From: RFSX01 sp965230215
GTDB taxonomy: Bacteria; Bacteroidota; Bacteroidia; Chitinophagales; Saprospiraceae
DNA length: 64,000 nt
NCBI GenBank assembly: GCA_965230215.1
Contig: CBDDKN010000002.1
Coordinates: 992,001 to 1,056,000 of the forward strand
Direction: 5' to 3'
Position numbers and translations under genes: made by a program. Positions 17,527 to 26,537 of this stretch are shown here, one piece after another; positions within the stretch are counted from its first letter, which is position 1; every line of letters begins with the position of its first letter. The notes below the pieces were generated by a model. The model had not been told where the DNA came from, made no database searches, and saw only the letters and a program-made list of their open reading frames with translations.

Positions 17527-18920
17527 TGTCTAAAAGAAGAAGGGCCGCTACATTTGATTGGATATTGGCAAGTGTCTTTCTTAGTATTGTTGTAATTGGC
17601 TGGCTCATGCTTTATGCCAGCAGTTATGAGGGATCAGGATTTTGGTTTGACTTATCTTCTCCTATAGGTAGACAAACAATTTGGTTAGGTATATCCGCAC
17701 TGGCTTTTATAGCTGTGATGAACATCGATTGGCGGATTTGGAATTCTCTGTCCTATGTGTTTTATGCAATAGGGATTATTGCTCTTGTTCTTGTACTTTT
17801 CTTTGGTAAGGAAGTCAAGGGCGCTAGTTCTTGGTTTAACATAATGGGCTTTTCTTTGCAACCTTCAGAATTTGTAAAAATATCAACTGCACTGGCTGTT
17901 TCCTCATTTCTTTCCAAACCGGGCTTAAACCTGGATTCAAGGAAAGACATTTTGGTTTCCATGCTACTTTTTGTCGTCCCATCATTTTTGATTTTTGTCC
18001 AGCCAGACGCAGGTACAGCACTTATTTATCTCGCTTTTCTAATGCCTCTTTTCAGGGCGGGCTTAAACGCTACATTATATATTATTGGTCTTTCTCTGAC
18101 CTTCATATTCATCGGTTCTCTTCTATGGACACCTTTTGTTATGTTAATGATTATCCTGATTGGCGCTTATGCCTTTCTGTCGATGAATACCGATTATAAA
18201 AGGCTTTCAATCAGTGTTGTCGTGTTACTATCCTTATTATGTTTATCCAGTTATCGATTCATTGATTATGGTCTCTTGTTGGCTGCGCTTTTACTGGCGG
18301 GAATAGTCTTTTTCGTAGTACTGCTGCGCAAAGGAAAATATAGAGAACTCGTTTTAGCCTCTGGATTAACACTGTTTTCGATTGCATTATCTTTTGCTAC
18401 CCAGTGGTCGTTTGACAACCTATTAAAACCCCATCAGCAGGTACGAATTAATGTGTGGTTAAAACCACATTTGTGTGACCCCAAGGAAGAACTCTATAAT
18501 TTGATTCAGTCAAAAACAGCTATTGGGTCCGGAGGGTTTAGTGGCAAGGGATTTTTAAATGGGTCAATGACCAAACTCAATTACGTTCCAGAACAAAACA
18601 CGGATTTTGTCTTTAGTATACTTGGTGAGGAGCAGGGCTTTATTGGTTCAATTAGCCTCATTGCCTTGTTTACTGTAATGCTGTTCAGGTTCAGTATAGT
18701 GGCCGAAAGATCCAACTACCCATTCATACGATACTTTACATACGGTGTTGCTGGAATTATCTTTTTGCACTTCTTCATAAATATTGCCATGACCATGGGG
18801 TTAATGCCTGTAATTGGTATCCCTTTACCACTCATAAGCAAAGGTGGTTCCTCATTATTGGCTTTTACAATCATGATAGCAATGGTTCTGAAGATGGATC
18901 TGGCAAGAACGAGATATTAA
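17526..18920 (+). CDS. rodA: Rod-shape determining protein RodA (SEDS peptidoglycan glycosyltransferase)
   Basis: Inner-membrane SEDS polymerase that makes glycan strands of the side wall together with PBP2. The 464-residue product is polytopic, with conserved SEDS segments GASSWFNIMGFSLQPSEFVK, FVQPDAGTALIYL, PEQNTDFVFSILGEEQGFIGS and IPLPLISKGGSSLLAF. Its length is greater than E. coli RodA (370) because of a longer central membrane region. It is translationally coupled to the SPOR-like gene. Its usual partners mreBCD and mrdA are 26-30 kb away on the opposite strand in this window. Confidence 0.95.
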   Translation: MSKRRRAATFDWILASVFLSIVVIGWLMLYASSYEGSGFWFDLSSPIGRQTIWLGISALAFIAVMNIDWRIWNSLSYVFYAIGIIALVLVLFFGKEVKGASSWFNIMGFSLQPSEFVKISTALAVSSFLSKPGLNLDSRKDILVSMLLFVVPSFLIFVQPDAGTALIYLAFLMPLFRAGLNATLYIIGLSLTFIFIGSLLWTPFVMLMIILIGAYAFLSMNTDYKRLSISVVVLLSLLCLSSYRFIDYGLLLAALLLAGIVFFVVLLRKGKYRELVLASGLTLFSIALSFATQWSFDNLLKPHQQVRINVWLKPHLCDPKEELYNLIQSKTAIGSGGFSGKGFLNGSMTKLNYVPEQNTDFVFSILGEEQGFIGSISLIALFTVMLFRFSIVAERSNYPFIRYFTYGVAGIIFLHFFINIAMTMGLMPVIGIPLPLISKGGSSLLAFTIMIAMVLKMDLARTRY

Positions 18921-19023
18921 AGGCCAGACAAAATGACACAACAAACAAAACAAAGCAGCCAAGGTGTCAGCAAAATACGGTTGGATTATAATTTGATCAT
19001 GTGTAAATGAATAAAGATAAATT

Positions 19024-21756
19024 ATGACATACGATAACTTTACAATAAAAGCACAAGAGGCCATTATAAAAGGTCAGGAGATTGCCAGAAACCTCGACCA
19101 ACAGCAGGTCGATACATCTCATGTGCTGAGAGGAATGACGGATGTTGACGATCAGGTAATGTCCTTTCTCTGTCAAAAAATGGATATTTCCTTTTCTGTT
19201 TTAACGAAGCAACTTGATGAACTGATAAAAAAATATCCTAAAGTTGAGGGCAGTGACAAGCAATACCTTACCAATGATGCAAACGCGGCGTTAAAAAGAG
19301 CGAAAGACCTTCTAAAGGATTTTGGTGACGAGTTTATTTCTCTGGAACTTATCTTTTTGGGAATACTGAAAGGAAAGGACAAAACATCTCAGTTACTCAA
19401 AGACCTGGGAGCCACAGAAAAATTACTCAAAGCAGCAATTGAAGAATTGAGAAAAGGGCGAAATGTAAATACGCAACACGCAGATAGCGAATATAACGCA
19501 TTGAAGAAGTATGCCATCGACCTAAACGAAAGAGCGGAGACAGGTAAACTAGATCCTATAGTTGGAAGGGATGAGGAGATCAGAAGAATGTTGCACATTC
19601 TTTCTCGCAGAAAGAAAAACAACCCAATCTTAGTAGGTGATGCGGGTGTAGGTAAGACAGCAATCGTGGAGGGTATTGCATGGAGGATTGTAAAACAAGA
19701 CGTTCCCGAGAACCTTCAGTCAAAGAAGATATTTGCATTAGATATTGCTGCGCTTATCGCAGGAGCAAAATTTAAAGGGGAGTTTGAGGAGCGACTCAAA
19801 GCCGTTATCAAGGAAGTAAATGCTTCGGATGGGCAGGTTATTTTATTTATTGACGAGATCCACACGCTCATCGGAGCAGGGGGAGGCAATGGCGCCATGG
19901 ACGCAGCCAATATTCTAAAGCCGGCACTAGCCAGAGGTGAGTTAAGAACCATAGGAGCCACGACCCTTGACGAATACCAGAAGTACTTTGAAAAAGACAA
20001 GGCACTGGTCAGAAGGTTTCAAACTGTATATATAGATGAACCTAGTATCGAAGACACTATTTCGATCTTGCGTGGTATTCAGGATAAATATGAGAGCTAC
20101 CACAAGATTGAGATTCTGGATGAGGCTTTAATCTCTGCGGTTGAACTATCACATAGATATATAACCGAACGGAAGTTGCCTGATAAGGCGATTGACCTTA
20201 TTGATGAGGCCGCTGCCAAAATGCGACTTGAACTAGACTCTGTTCCGGAGGAAATAGATGAGATGGACAGGAAGCTGAGACAGTTGGAGATTGAACGCGA
20301 AGCTATCAAGAGGGAGAAAGATGAAAAGAAGCTCAAGGCTATAAATGCACAGATTGCAAACACAAAGGAGAAGTTAGATTCTTTGAGTGCAAGCTGGCAG
20401 AACGAAAAAGAAATAGTAGATCAAGTCTCTGTAATCAAGACACGGATCGAGGAGTTGGAGTATGAAGCTGAAAAGGCCGAGAGAGACAGCGACTTTGAAC
20501 GTGTGGCCAGGATACGCTACGGAGAGCTCAAAGAACAAGAGGCAATGCTTAAGGCAGCAGAGGACAAACTGGAGGGTTTATCCGAAGAATCCAGATTCAC
20601 AAATGAAGAGGTGACCGCTAATGATATTGCTGAAGTTGTAGCAAGGTGGACCGGAATACCGGTTTCTAAAATGATGCAGAGTGAAAAAGAAAAGTTGCTT
20701 AAGCTTGAAGACGAAATAGGTGAGCGATTAATAGGACAGACCGAAGCGGTTGTTGCCGTCTCGGATGCTATACGACGAAGTCGTTCAGGCTTGTCAGACC
20801 CCAATAAGCCAATAGGCTCATTCATTTTTCTTGGACCTACAGGGGTTGGTAAGACGGAGCTGGCCAAGACATTGGCGGAAGTCTTATTTGATGATGAACG
20901 CGCGATTACACGTATTGACATGAGTGAATACCAGGAAAAGCATTCTGTTTCCCGACTTGTCGGGGCGCCTCCGGGATATGTTGGTTACGACGAAGGAGGT
21001 CAATTGACAGAGGCGGTTAGACGTAGGCCATATTCAATCATATTGCTCGATGAGATTGAAAAGGCACACCCTGACACCTTCAACATTCTACTTCAGGTGC
21101 TGGATGATGGAAGGCTAACGGACAATAAAGGACGTGTTGCCAACTTCAAGAATACCATTATAATCATGACTTCAAACATGGGTTCGCAGGTGATACTTGA
21201 AAACTTTGAAGATCTTGAGGCGGTTGGAAACGAGCATCAGGCAGATATCATTGAGACGACCAAGCTGGAGGTTTTTGAGTTATTGAAAAACAACTTAAGA
21301 CCGGAATTCCTGAATAGAATCGATGAGCAGATCATGTTTTTACCTCTGACAAAAGCAGAGATCAAAAAAATCGCTGGCCTACTCTTGAAAAGAGTACGCA
21401 AGAACCTGGCCGCTCAGGAAATAGGAATTGAGTTCTCGGAATCAGCTATGGACTTATTGGCAGAGCTGGGCTATGAGCCGGAGTTTGGAGCCAGACCACT
21501 TAAAAGAGTTATCCAAAGAGAGATCATCAATGAACTTTCCAAGGAAGTACTGGCCGGAAACTATTCTGCAGGAGATACAGTATATGTAGGAACTGACGTA
21601 AAAGGCTTTACCTTCACTGAAAGTCCAAATGACTCTAAGGACAAACCGGCAACAGAGAAGAAAAAGAAATCAAACACGGCTGACAAACTGAAAAAAGCAG
21701 CTGACGACGTGCAAAAAGCCGTCGACGATATCGAATCTGAAGATGTCGAAGAATAG
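19024..21756 (+). CDS. clpB: ATP-dependent disaggregase ClpB
   Basis: Hexameric AAA+ chaperone that pulls proteins out of aggregates with DnaK-DnaJ-GrpE. The 910-residue product has the N-domain (~1-145), AAA1 with Walker A GDAGVGKTA near residue 205, and the coiled-coil M domain (~400-530) that distinguishes ClpB from ClpA/ClpC. AAA2 has GPTGVGKTE near residue 603, and there is no ClpP-binding loop in view. The last ~45 residues form a Lys/Asp-rich extension (DKPATEKKKKSNTADKLKK and an acidic end), beyond the usual ~865-residue length. It stands alone between rodA and hutH. Confidence 0.96.
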   Translation: MTYDNFTIKAQEAIIKGQEIARNLDQQQVDTSHVLRGMTDVDDQVMSFLCQKMDISFSVLTKQLDELIKKYPKVEGSDKQYLTNDANAALKRAKDLLKDFGDEFISLELIFLGILKGKDKTSQLLKDLGATEKLLKAAIEELRKGRNVNTQHADSEYNALKKYAIDLNERAETGKLDPIVGRDEEIRRMLHILSRRKKNNPILVGDAGVGKTAIVEGIAWRIVKQDVPENLQSKKIFALDIAALIAGAKFKGEFEERLKAVIKEVNASDGQVILFIDEIHTLIGAGGGNGAMDAANILKPALARGELRTIGATTLDEYQKYFEKDKALVRRFQTVYIDEPSIEDTISILRGIQDKYESYHKIEILDEALISAVELSHRYITERKLPDKAIDLIDEAAAKMRLELDSVPEEIDEMDRKLRQLEIEREAIKREKDEKKLKAINAQIANTKEKLDSLSASWQNEKEIVDQVSVIKTRIEELEYEAEKAERDSDFERVARIRYGELKEQEAMLKAAEDKLEGLSEESRFTNEEVTANDIAEVVARWTGIPVSKMMQSEKEKLLKLEDEIGERLIGQTEAVVAVSDAIRRSRSGLSDPNKPIGSFIFLGPTGVGKTELAKTLAEVLFDDERAITRIDMSEYQEKHSVSRLVGAPPGYVGYDEGGQLTEAVRRRPYSIILLDEIEKAHPDTFNILLQVLDDGRLTDNKGRVANFKNTIIIMTSNMGSQVILENFEDLEAVGNEHQADIIETTKLEVFELLKNNLRPEFLNRIDEQIMFLPLTKAEIKKIAGLLLKRVRKNLAAQEIGIEFSESAMDLLAELGYEPEFGARPLKRVIQREIINELSKEVLAGNYSAGDTVYVGTDVKGFTFTESPNDSKDKPATEKKKKSNTADKLKKAADDVQKAVDDIESEDVEE

Positions 21757-21808
21757 TTATCGCGGGTTTTCAATTTTCGATAAATTAGCGTTCTAATCGA
21801 AAGAACGA

Positions 21809-23297
21809 ATGCCAAAATCACTAGAGATCACTTCAGGCCATCTGCGCCTGAGTGATATATATGAATGCATTGAAAACCCTTGTCACTTAGAAATAAGTTC
21901 TGAGGTAATTCAGAAAGTTAAGGCCAACAGATCCTTTCTGGAAAGCGTTATCAAGGAAGATCAAAAACCTGTTTACGGCGTCAACACGGGCTTTGGTTCC
22001 TTGTGTGATCACCGCATATCCGAGGATCAAGTAGAACAACTGCAATACAACCTAATTGTATCTCATGCATGTGGACAAGGCGATCTTGTTCCCTATGAAA
22101 TATGCAAGCTTATAGTTTTACTTAAAATCAAAAACCTTGCTTTTGCAAAAAGCGGCGTACGACCAGAGCTTATTGAGCGACTGGTATTCCTATATAATAA
22201 TGACATAATACCCGTTATATACCAACTAGGGTCTCTGGGTGCTTCTGGCGACTTGGCTCCTCTGGCACACATGAGCCTTGTTCTGTTAGGTAAAGGAGAG
22301 GTGTGGAGAGATGGAGAGAGACTTGATGCGTCTGAAGTACTTACACAATTTGGAGTTGAGCCTCTGCGCCTTGCTGCCAAAGAAGGCCTGGCGCTTATTA
22401 ATGGTACTCAGTTTTCATTGGCATATGCCCTTTGGTCTTGCTACCATGCAGAAAGGGAAATGAGGTGGTCCAATGTTATTGCTTCATTATCACTTGAAGC
22501 ATTTAGGTGTTCAAAGGATCCATTTGATGAGGAGCTGAATGCCTTGCGTAATCAAAACGGACAAATCCATGTAGCAAAGGAGATTAGAGAACTTTGTGAA
22601 GGAAGTGAAATTCTTGAAGCCAAGTATAACACAGTTCAGGATCCGTACTCTTTTCGTTGTGTGCCCCAGGTACACGGCGCCAGCTTTGATGCGATTGAAT
22701 ATGTTAAGAATATTGTTGAAAGGGAGATTAATGCAGTCACCGACAACCCTAACGTATTAGACACATCTGGTCGAATACTTTCCGGGGGAAACTTCCATGC
22801 ACAGCCACTTGCCCTTGCAATGGATCACTTGGCCATCGCATTATCAGAGTTGGCAAGCATTTCAGAAAGACGCACTTTCAAACTTGTAAGCGGGTTAAGG
22901 GACCTTCCGGATTATTTAACCAAAGAACCAGGCCTCAATTCGGGATTAATGATTCCTCAGTACACGGCCGCGTCCATAGTCAGCCAAAACAAGCAACTGG
23001 CCTTCTCCGGCATCTGTAGATTCAATTAGTTCCAGTAAAGGGCAAGAGGACCACGTAAGTATGGCCGCAAATGCAGGAACAAGAAACTACCGGATTGTTA
23101 ACAACGTATATAGTGTTCTTGCAATTGAGCTAATGGTAGCCACACAGGCTCTTGAATTTAATAAGCTATCCAGTAGCGCATCATTAAATAGAGTGCGTCA
23201 GGACTTAAGGAGTTCCTTACCAGCCTTGGAAAGTGATCGTGTATTGAATACAGATATAAATATCTGCAAGGCGTTCATTAGAGACAACAGTTATTAA
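21809..23297 (+). pseudogene. hutH: Histidine ammonia-lyase HutH, broken by a one-base frameshift
   Basis: HutH converts L-histidine to urocanate and ammonia, the first step of histidine breakdown. The first 399 or so residues are normal: VYGVNTGFGSL, the ASG tripeptide that forms the MIO cofactor (residues 145-147, in GSLGASGDLAPLAHMSL), and LSGGNFHAQPLALAMD. After SQNKQLAF the frame shifts to a short false tail. Dropping one base near 23006 restores SVDSISSSKGQEDHVSMAANAG and the normal C-terminus to 23297, giving ~495 residues, the family length. Either the gene is freshly inactivated or the base is an error. No other hut gene is next to it, and it converges with the MscS gene, overlapping by 4 bp. 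Confidence 0.9.
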
Positions 23298-24625
23298 TCC
23301 TTGTTTAGAATTCTTACTTCTCTTTGAGGGAAAGGAATAGAAACATTATTCTCTCTAAACAGACGGTCAACCTCAAGTCGAACCTCGCTTCGCACATCTT
23401 CAATCAACATATATTCTTTGGAGAAGAAGTATAAGGTAAAGTCCAAAGAGGAGTTTCCAAAAGAATTAAACCGGACGAAAGGTTTTGGCTTGTCCAGAAC
23501 CTGAGGAATGTTTTCGACGGCTTTAACAAGAAGGCTTTTGACCAATGCTGTATCTGAACCATAAGCCACCCCTACGTCTATATCGAAACGAATGTTGTTG
23601 TCAAAGTGTGTCCAGTTGATTACCTTCTCATTAACCAAAAGGTGGTTGGGCACAACCATGCTTACATTCTGTCGGGTGTGAAGAATCGATGAACGCAAGC
23701 CTATTTTTTGAACTTCACCAACGGTTCCATCAAATTCAAGAATATCACCAACAGACACGGTTCTTTCAAATAGTAACACAATACCTGAAATGAAATCATT
23801 GAAGGTTTGTTGCAGTCCCAATCCAATACCCACCAAGAGCGCCGCAGCACCACCCAGTAACAGCGTCATACTGATCCCGATGACACTTAGAGCCGAGATA
23901 ATGGCGAAAATATAAATGAGGTATTTGATAAGTTGATTAATGGCAAACTGAGATCCTACATCAATTTGTCTTTTTTCATACACCTTTAGAAGAACCAAAT
24001 GGATCAATGCCCAGATAATCAATTGAGCAACCAGTATTACCAGCCCAGCTTCAAAAAAGTTAGAGAGCATAAAGCGAATGGGCTCTGCATCCTCTTTGTT
24101 AGATAATGTCATTTCGTGAAACTGGATGTCAAGTCCGAAATTTCTGATTATATAAATGATCACGATGAGGTAGAAGACATATTGAACTGTCTTTCTAGCC
24201 TTAGAACTAACCTGGGGTTTGTTCAGATAGTCAGGAGTGTTTTTAGGATAGAAGTAGTCTATGAACAGGTTGTTGATGGCCCAATCAAGAAGTTGAGCCA
24301 GTTGCCAGAAGAATAAGGCCTTTAATACGGTTAACAATCCGAGCTGATAGTTCTCAGTAAGATTAAAGCTATAGTCCAGCTTTAATGTGCTTATAATAAC
24401 TATAAACGTTAAAAACAAAAAGAGCCAACGCAAGACCCGCCATATCTTCGATCTGTTTTTGTCGGAAACCTGGATATTCTGTTGGAGCTTAGGAGCAAAA
24501 TACCTTACCCCCAGCCTGTAAAGGTATATCACCAGGCCAAGCGATAAGAGCGTAGCAAGCAACTCCATCAGGGTTATAGCTCTGGAACCTAGAGAAAACA
24601 GCTGGATATTCAGGATTTCTTCCAT
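23294..24625 (-). CDS. Mechanosensitive ion channel, MscS family
   Basis: A 443-residue inner-membrane channel that opens under membrane tension to release solutes in osmotic downshock. Several N-terminal membrane helices (~15-220) precede the MscS core: a pore-lining helix rich in Gly and Ala (LLLGGAAALLVGIGLGLQQTFNDFISG) and the beta-domain starting VSVGDILEFDGTVGEVQKIGLRS. The extra N-terminal helices make it larger than E. coli MscS (286 residues) and more like YbdG-type relatives. It is downstream of rsmG and the glycosyltransferase on the same strand, with a 15-bp gap to rsmG. Confidence 0.92.
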   Translation of the reverse strand: MEEILNIQLFSLGSRAITLMELLATLLSLGLVIYLYRLGVRYFAPKLQQNIQVSDKNRSKIWRVLRWLFLFLTFIVIISTLKLDYSFNLTENYQLGLLTVLKALFFWQLAQLLDWAINNLFIDYFYPKNTPDYLNKPQVSSKARKTVQYVFYLIVIIYIIRNFGLDIQFHEMTLSNKEDAEPIRFMLSNFFEAGLVILVAQLIIWALIHLVLLKVYEKRQIDVGSQFAINQLIKYLIYIFAIISALSVIGISMTLLLGGAAALLVGIGLGLQQTFNDFISGIVLLFERTVSVGDILEFDGTVGEVQKIGLRSSILHTRQNVSMVVPNHLLVNEKVINWTHFDNNIRFDIDVGVAYGSDTALVKSLLVKAVENIPQVLDKPKPFVRFNSFGNSSLDFTLYFFSKEYMLIEDVRSEVRLEVDRLFRENNVSIPFPQREVRILNKD

Positions 24626-24640
24626 TTCGTTTACCGGATA

Positions 24641-25273
24641 TTAACCTTGAATATACAAGATGTATTTTTCATTGAAATATTCTTCTTCAAAATAATCAGC
24701 GATGGCATATTGCTCAACTGCATGATATTTACTCACTTCTTTTATTTCCTCATGCAGGTCTCCACCTTTTAGAGCGATGATACCATTTGGAATTGTATTG
24801 ATGTGATGGTTGGACACAAGCGGCAAACTTAAAGGGAGTAGTCGATCTAAGCGCGTAACTGCTCTAGCAGTAACAAAGTCAAACTTATGCTTTAACTCTT
24901 CAGCACGCTTATGCATGGCTGCTACATTTTTTAAACCAAGCGCACTGGCAACCTCTTTGACAACAGATATCTTTTTTGCTTTGCCATCGATCAGAAGGAA
25001 GTTTACTTCGGGGTTCATTATTGCAAGAGGAATTCCGGGAAAACCTCCACCTGTTCCTAAGTCCAAAACGGAAGTGCCTGGCTTGAAGTTGATAAACTTG
25101 TGGATGGATAGGCTGTGTAACACATGATGCAGATATATGGCATCAATATCTTTTCTGGAAACAACATTTACTTTTTGATTCCACTCTTTGTAAAGAGCCT
25201 CGAGAGAACCTAATTGGTCTTCTTGTAAATTGGATAGATCTGGAAAGTATTTTTTTATAAGTTCAAAAGCCAT
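24641..25273 (-). CDS. rsmG: 16S rRNA (guanine-N7)-methyltransferase RsmG (GidB)
   Basis: Class I AdoMet methyltransferase that methylates N7 of a conserved guanine in the 530 loop of 16S rRNA; its loss gives low-level streptomycin resistance in other species. The 210 residues carry SVLDLGTGGGFPGIPLAI, the cofactor-binding motif, FLLIDGKAKKISVVKEV, and DFVTARAVTRLDRLLPL. Its ATG abuts the stop of the upstream glycosyltransferase directly, so the two are co-transcribed. In many bacteria it neighbours mnmG; here they are 24 kb apart. Confidence 0.96.
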   Translation of the reverse strand: MAFELIKKYFPDLSNLQEDQLGSLEALYKEWNQKVNVVSRKDIDAIYLHHVLHSLSIHKFINFKPGTSVLDLGTGGGFPGIPLAIMNPEVNFLLIDGKAKKISVVKEVASALGLKNVAAMHKRAEELKHKFDFVTARAVTRLDRLLPLSLPLVSNHHINTIPNGIIALKGGDLHEEIKEVSKYHAVEQYAIADYFEEEYFNEKYILYIQG

Positions 25274-26371
25274 TTACCATTTGTTTTTTTGGGGAACGAA
25301 TACGGCAAAGGCAAATATAACATAGTATAGCACCAGAGCCATGTCAAAGAAAAGAAAACCGAAGGACCCAAATCGTGTGTCCAGTATTTTTGATAGACGA
25401 AAATAAGCGGCAAAGAGAAATGCCATTCGCAGCATATACAGCTGAAGCGCCAGGAGCCATAGACCTGACCCGATCAGGGCCATTAGACAGATATAAAACA
25501 AGTTATGGCTCAAACTAAAAAGCCCAAGTCGTATTTTATCTGTAAGCCGATATTTATGTGAGGTACTATAATGTCTTAGCTTTTGTTTGAAATAAGAAGA
25601 CCAACTCTCAGGAGGCGTACTGAAAACCCATGCCTTCTTGTCAATACAAATACTGATCTTTTGCTTTTCTGACATTTTATTGATTGTGAGGTCATCATCA
25701 CCGGAAGCCAGATCAGCATGATCTAGCAGGGCCTCTCTGGACAACACGTTCGAACGATACAGCAGGTTACGACCTACACCCATGTAAGCCCATCCATTTA
25801 CTGCAAATGAAAGATATTGTATCGCAGTTATAAAGCTTTCATAGTTCGCCCACTTTGCCAGTAAGGATGAAGAAGAGCTAACTATAGGACTATAGCCGAG
25901 AACGATATCACTCGCTTCTTTTTCCAACACATTTAACATTGAAGAAGCCCAGTATTCTGAAGCAGGAAAACAATCATCATCTGTGAGAAGTAAGTGGCCA
26001 CCAGACACAAAACTCAAGGATTCAGCGAGAGCAAATTTTTTCCCTTTTTTATCTGTTGGGAGATGCTTCCACTTAACATGAGGATGTCGTCCTTCTGTTG
26101 ACGACTTAATAATACCCTTTTCGGTATTATCTATATAGTGTATAGCAAGCCTGGCCTGCTTTTGAGACATCAATGCCTTGATTTGATTTGATATATCTGG
26201 GTGCAATTGATTACTGCATATGACAAGGGACATATCTGCATTTTCGTTGCCAGAACCAGTGATGGAGCTAGAGGAATGCTTTATGAGTTTGGTAAACAGA
26301 AATTGCCAGTAATAAAACTGAACAAAAAGACATATGATTATCAGAATTGTAAAGAGCTTGACCAAACACAT
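25274..26371 (-). CDS. Membrane-associated glycosyltransferase, family 2 (GT-A) type
   Basis: A 365-residue protein predicted to transfer a sugar to a lipid or polysaccharide acceptor at the inner membrane. An N-terminal membrane helix (LFTILIIICLFVQFYYW) is followed by a GT-A domain containing HLLLTDDDCFPASEYW (the metal-binding DDD) and a later SGDDDLTINKMSEKQK and ESWSSYFKQKLRHYS, the last resembling the Q/RxxRW-type acceptor region. Two or more C-terminal membrane helices follow. Such an arrangement is seen in ceramide- and polysaccharide-type GT2 enzymes. The acceptor is unknown. It is the first gene of a unit with rsmG. Confidence 0.8.
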   Translation of the reverse strand: MCLVKLFTILIIICLFVQFYYWQFLFTKLIKHSSSSITGSGNENADMSLVICSNQLHPDISNQIKALMSQKQARLAIHYIDNTEKGIIKSSTEGRHPHVKWKHLPTDKKGKKFALAESLSFVSGGHLLLTDDDCFPASEYWASSMLNVLEKEASDIVLGYSPIVSSSSSLLAKWANYESFITAIQYLSFAVNGWAYMGVGRNLLYRSNVLSREALLDHADLASGDDDLTINKMSEKQKISICIDKKAWVFSTPPESWSSYFKQKLRHYSTSHKYRLTDKIRLGLFSLSHNLFYICLMALIGSGLWLLALQLYMLRMAFLFAAYFRLSKILDTRFGSFGFLFFDMALVLYYVIFAFAVFVPQKNKW

Positions 26372-26432
26372 GATTTTTTAAAGCGGATGGGGCCGATGTC
26401 GCCATTTTTCTGTTAAAAAGCTGATTCCTAGT

Positions 26433-26484
26433 TAATTTTGGTAGACTTTGGCCAAATAATTGTAATTATTTATTGGTTAACCAA
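26433..26484. promoter_or_regulatory. Cluster of palindromes in the divergent region before the PorU-type gene
   Basis: Between the divergent glycosyltransferase and sortase genes lie TAATTTTG (26433-26440, a plus-strand -7 match), TTTGGCCAAA (26447-26456, perfect 10-bp palindrome), AAATAATT-gt-AATTATTT (8-bp inverted repeat, about 26454-26471) and TTGGTTAACCAA (26473-26484, perfect 12-bp palindrome). All use TTGG/CCAA half-sites. This looks like a binding region for a dimeric regulator serving one or both genes, though no regulator gene is adjacent. Confidence 0.45.
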
Positions 26485-26537
26485 ATATATATTAAGTATT
26501 TTTTTAATGTGTTTTTGGGGCCCTTAAAGGATTCAAG

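Noticed and set aside
18921..19023. TATAATTTG upstream of clpB as a promoter
   Set aside because: The spacing within the motif is three instead of two bases, and no proper TTG is placed for it.
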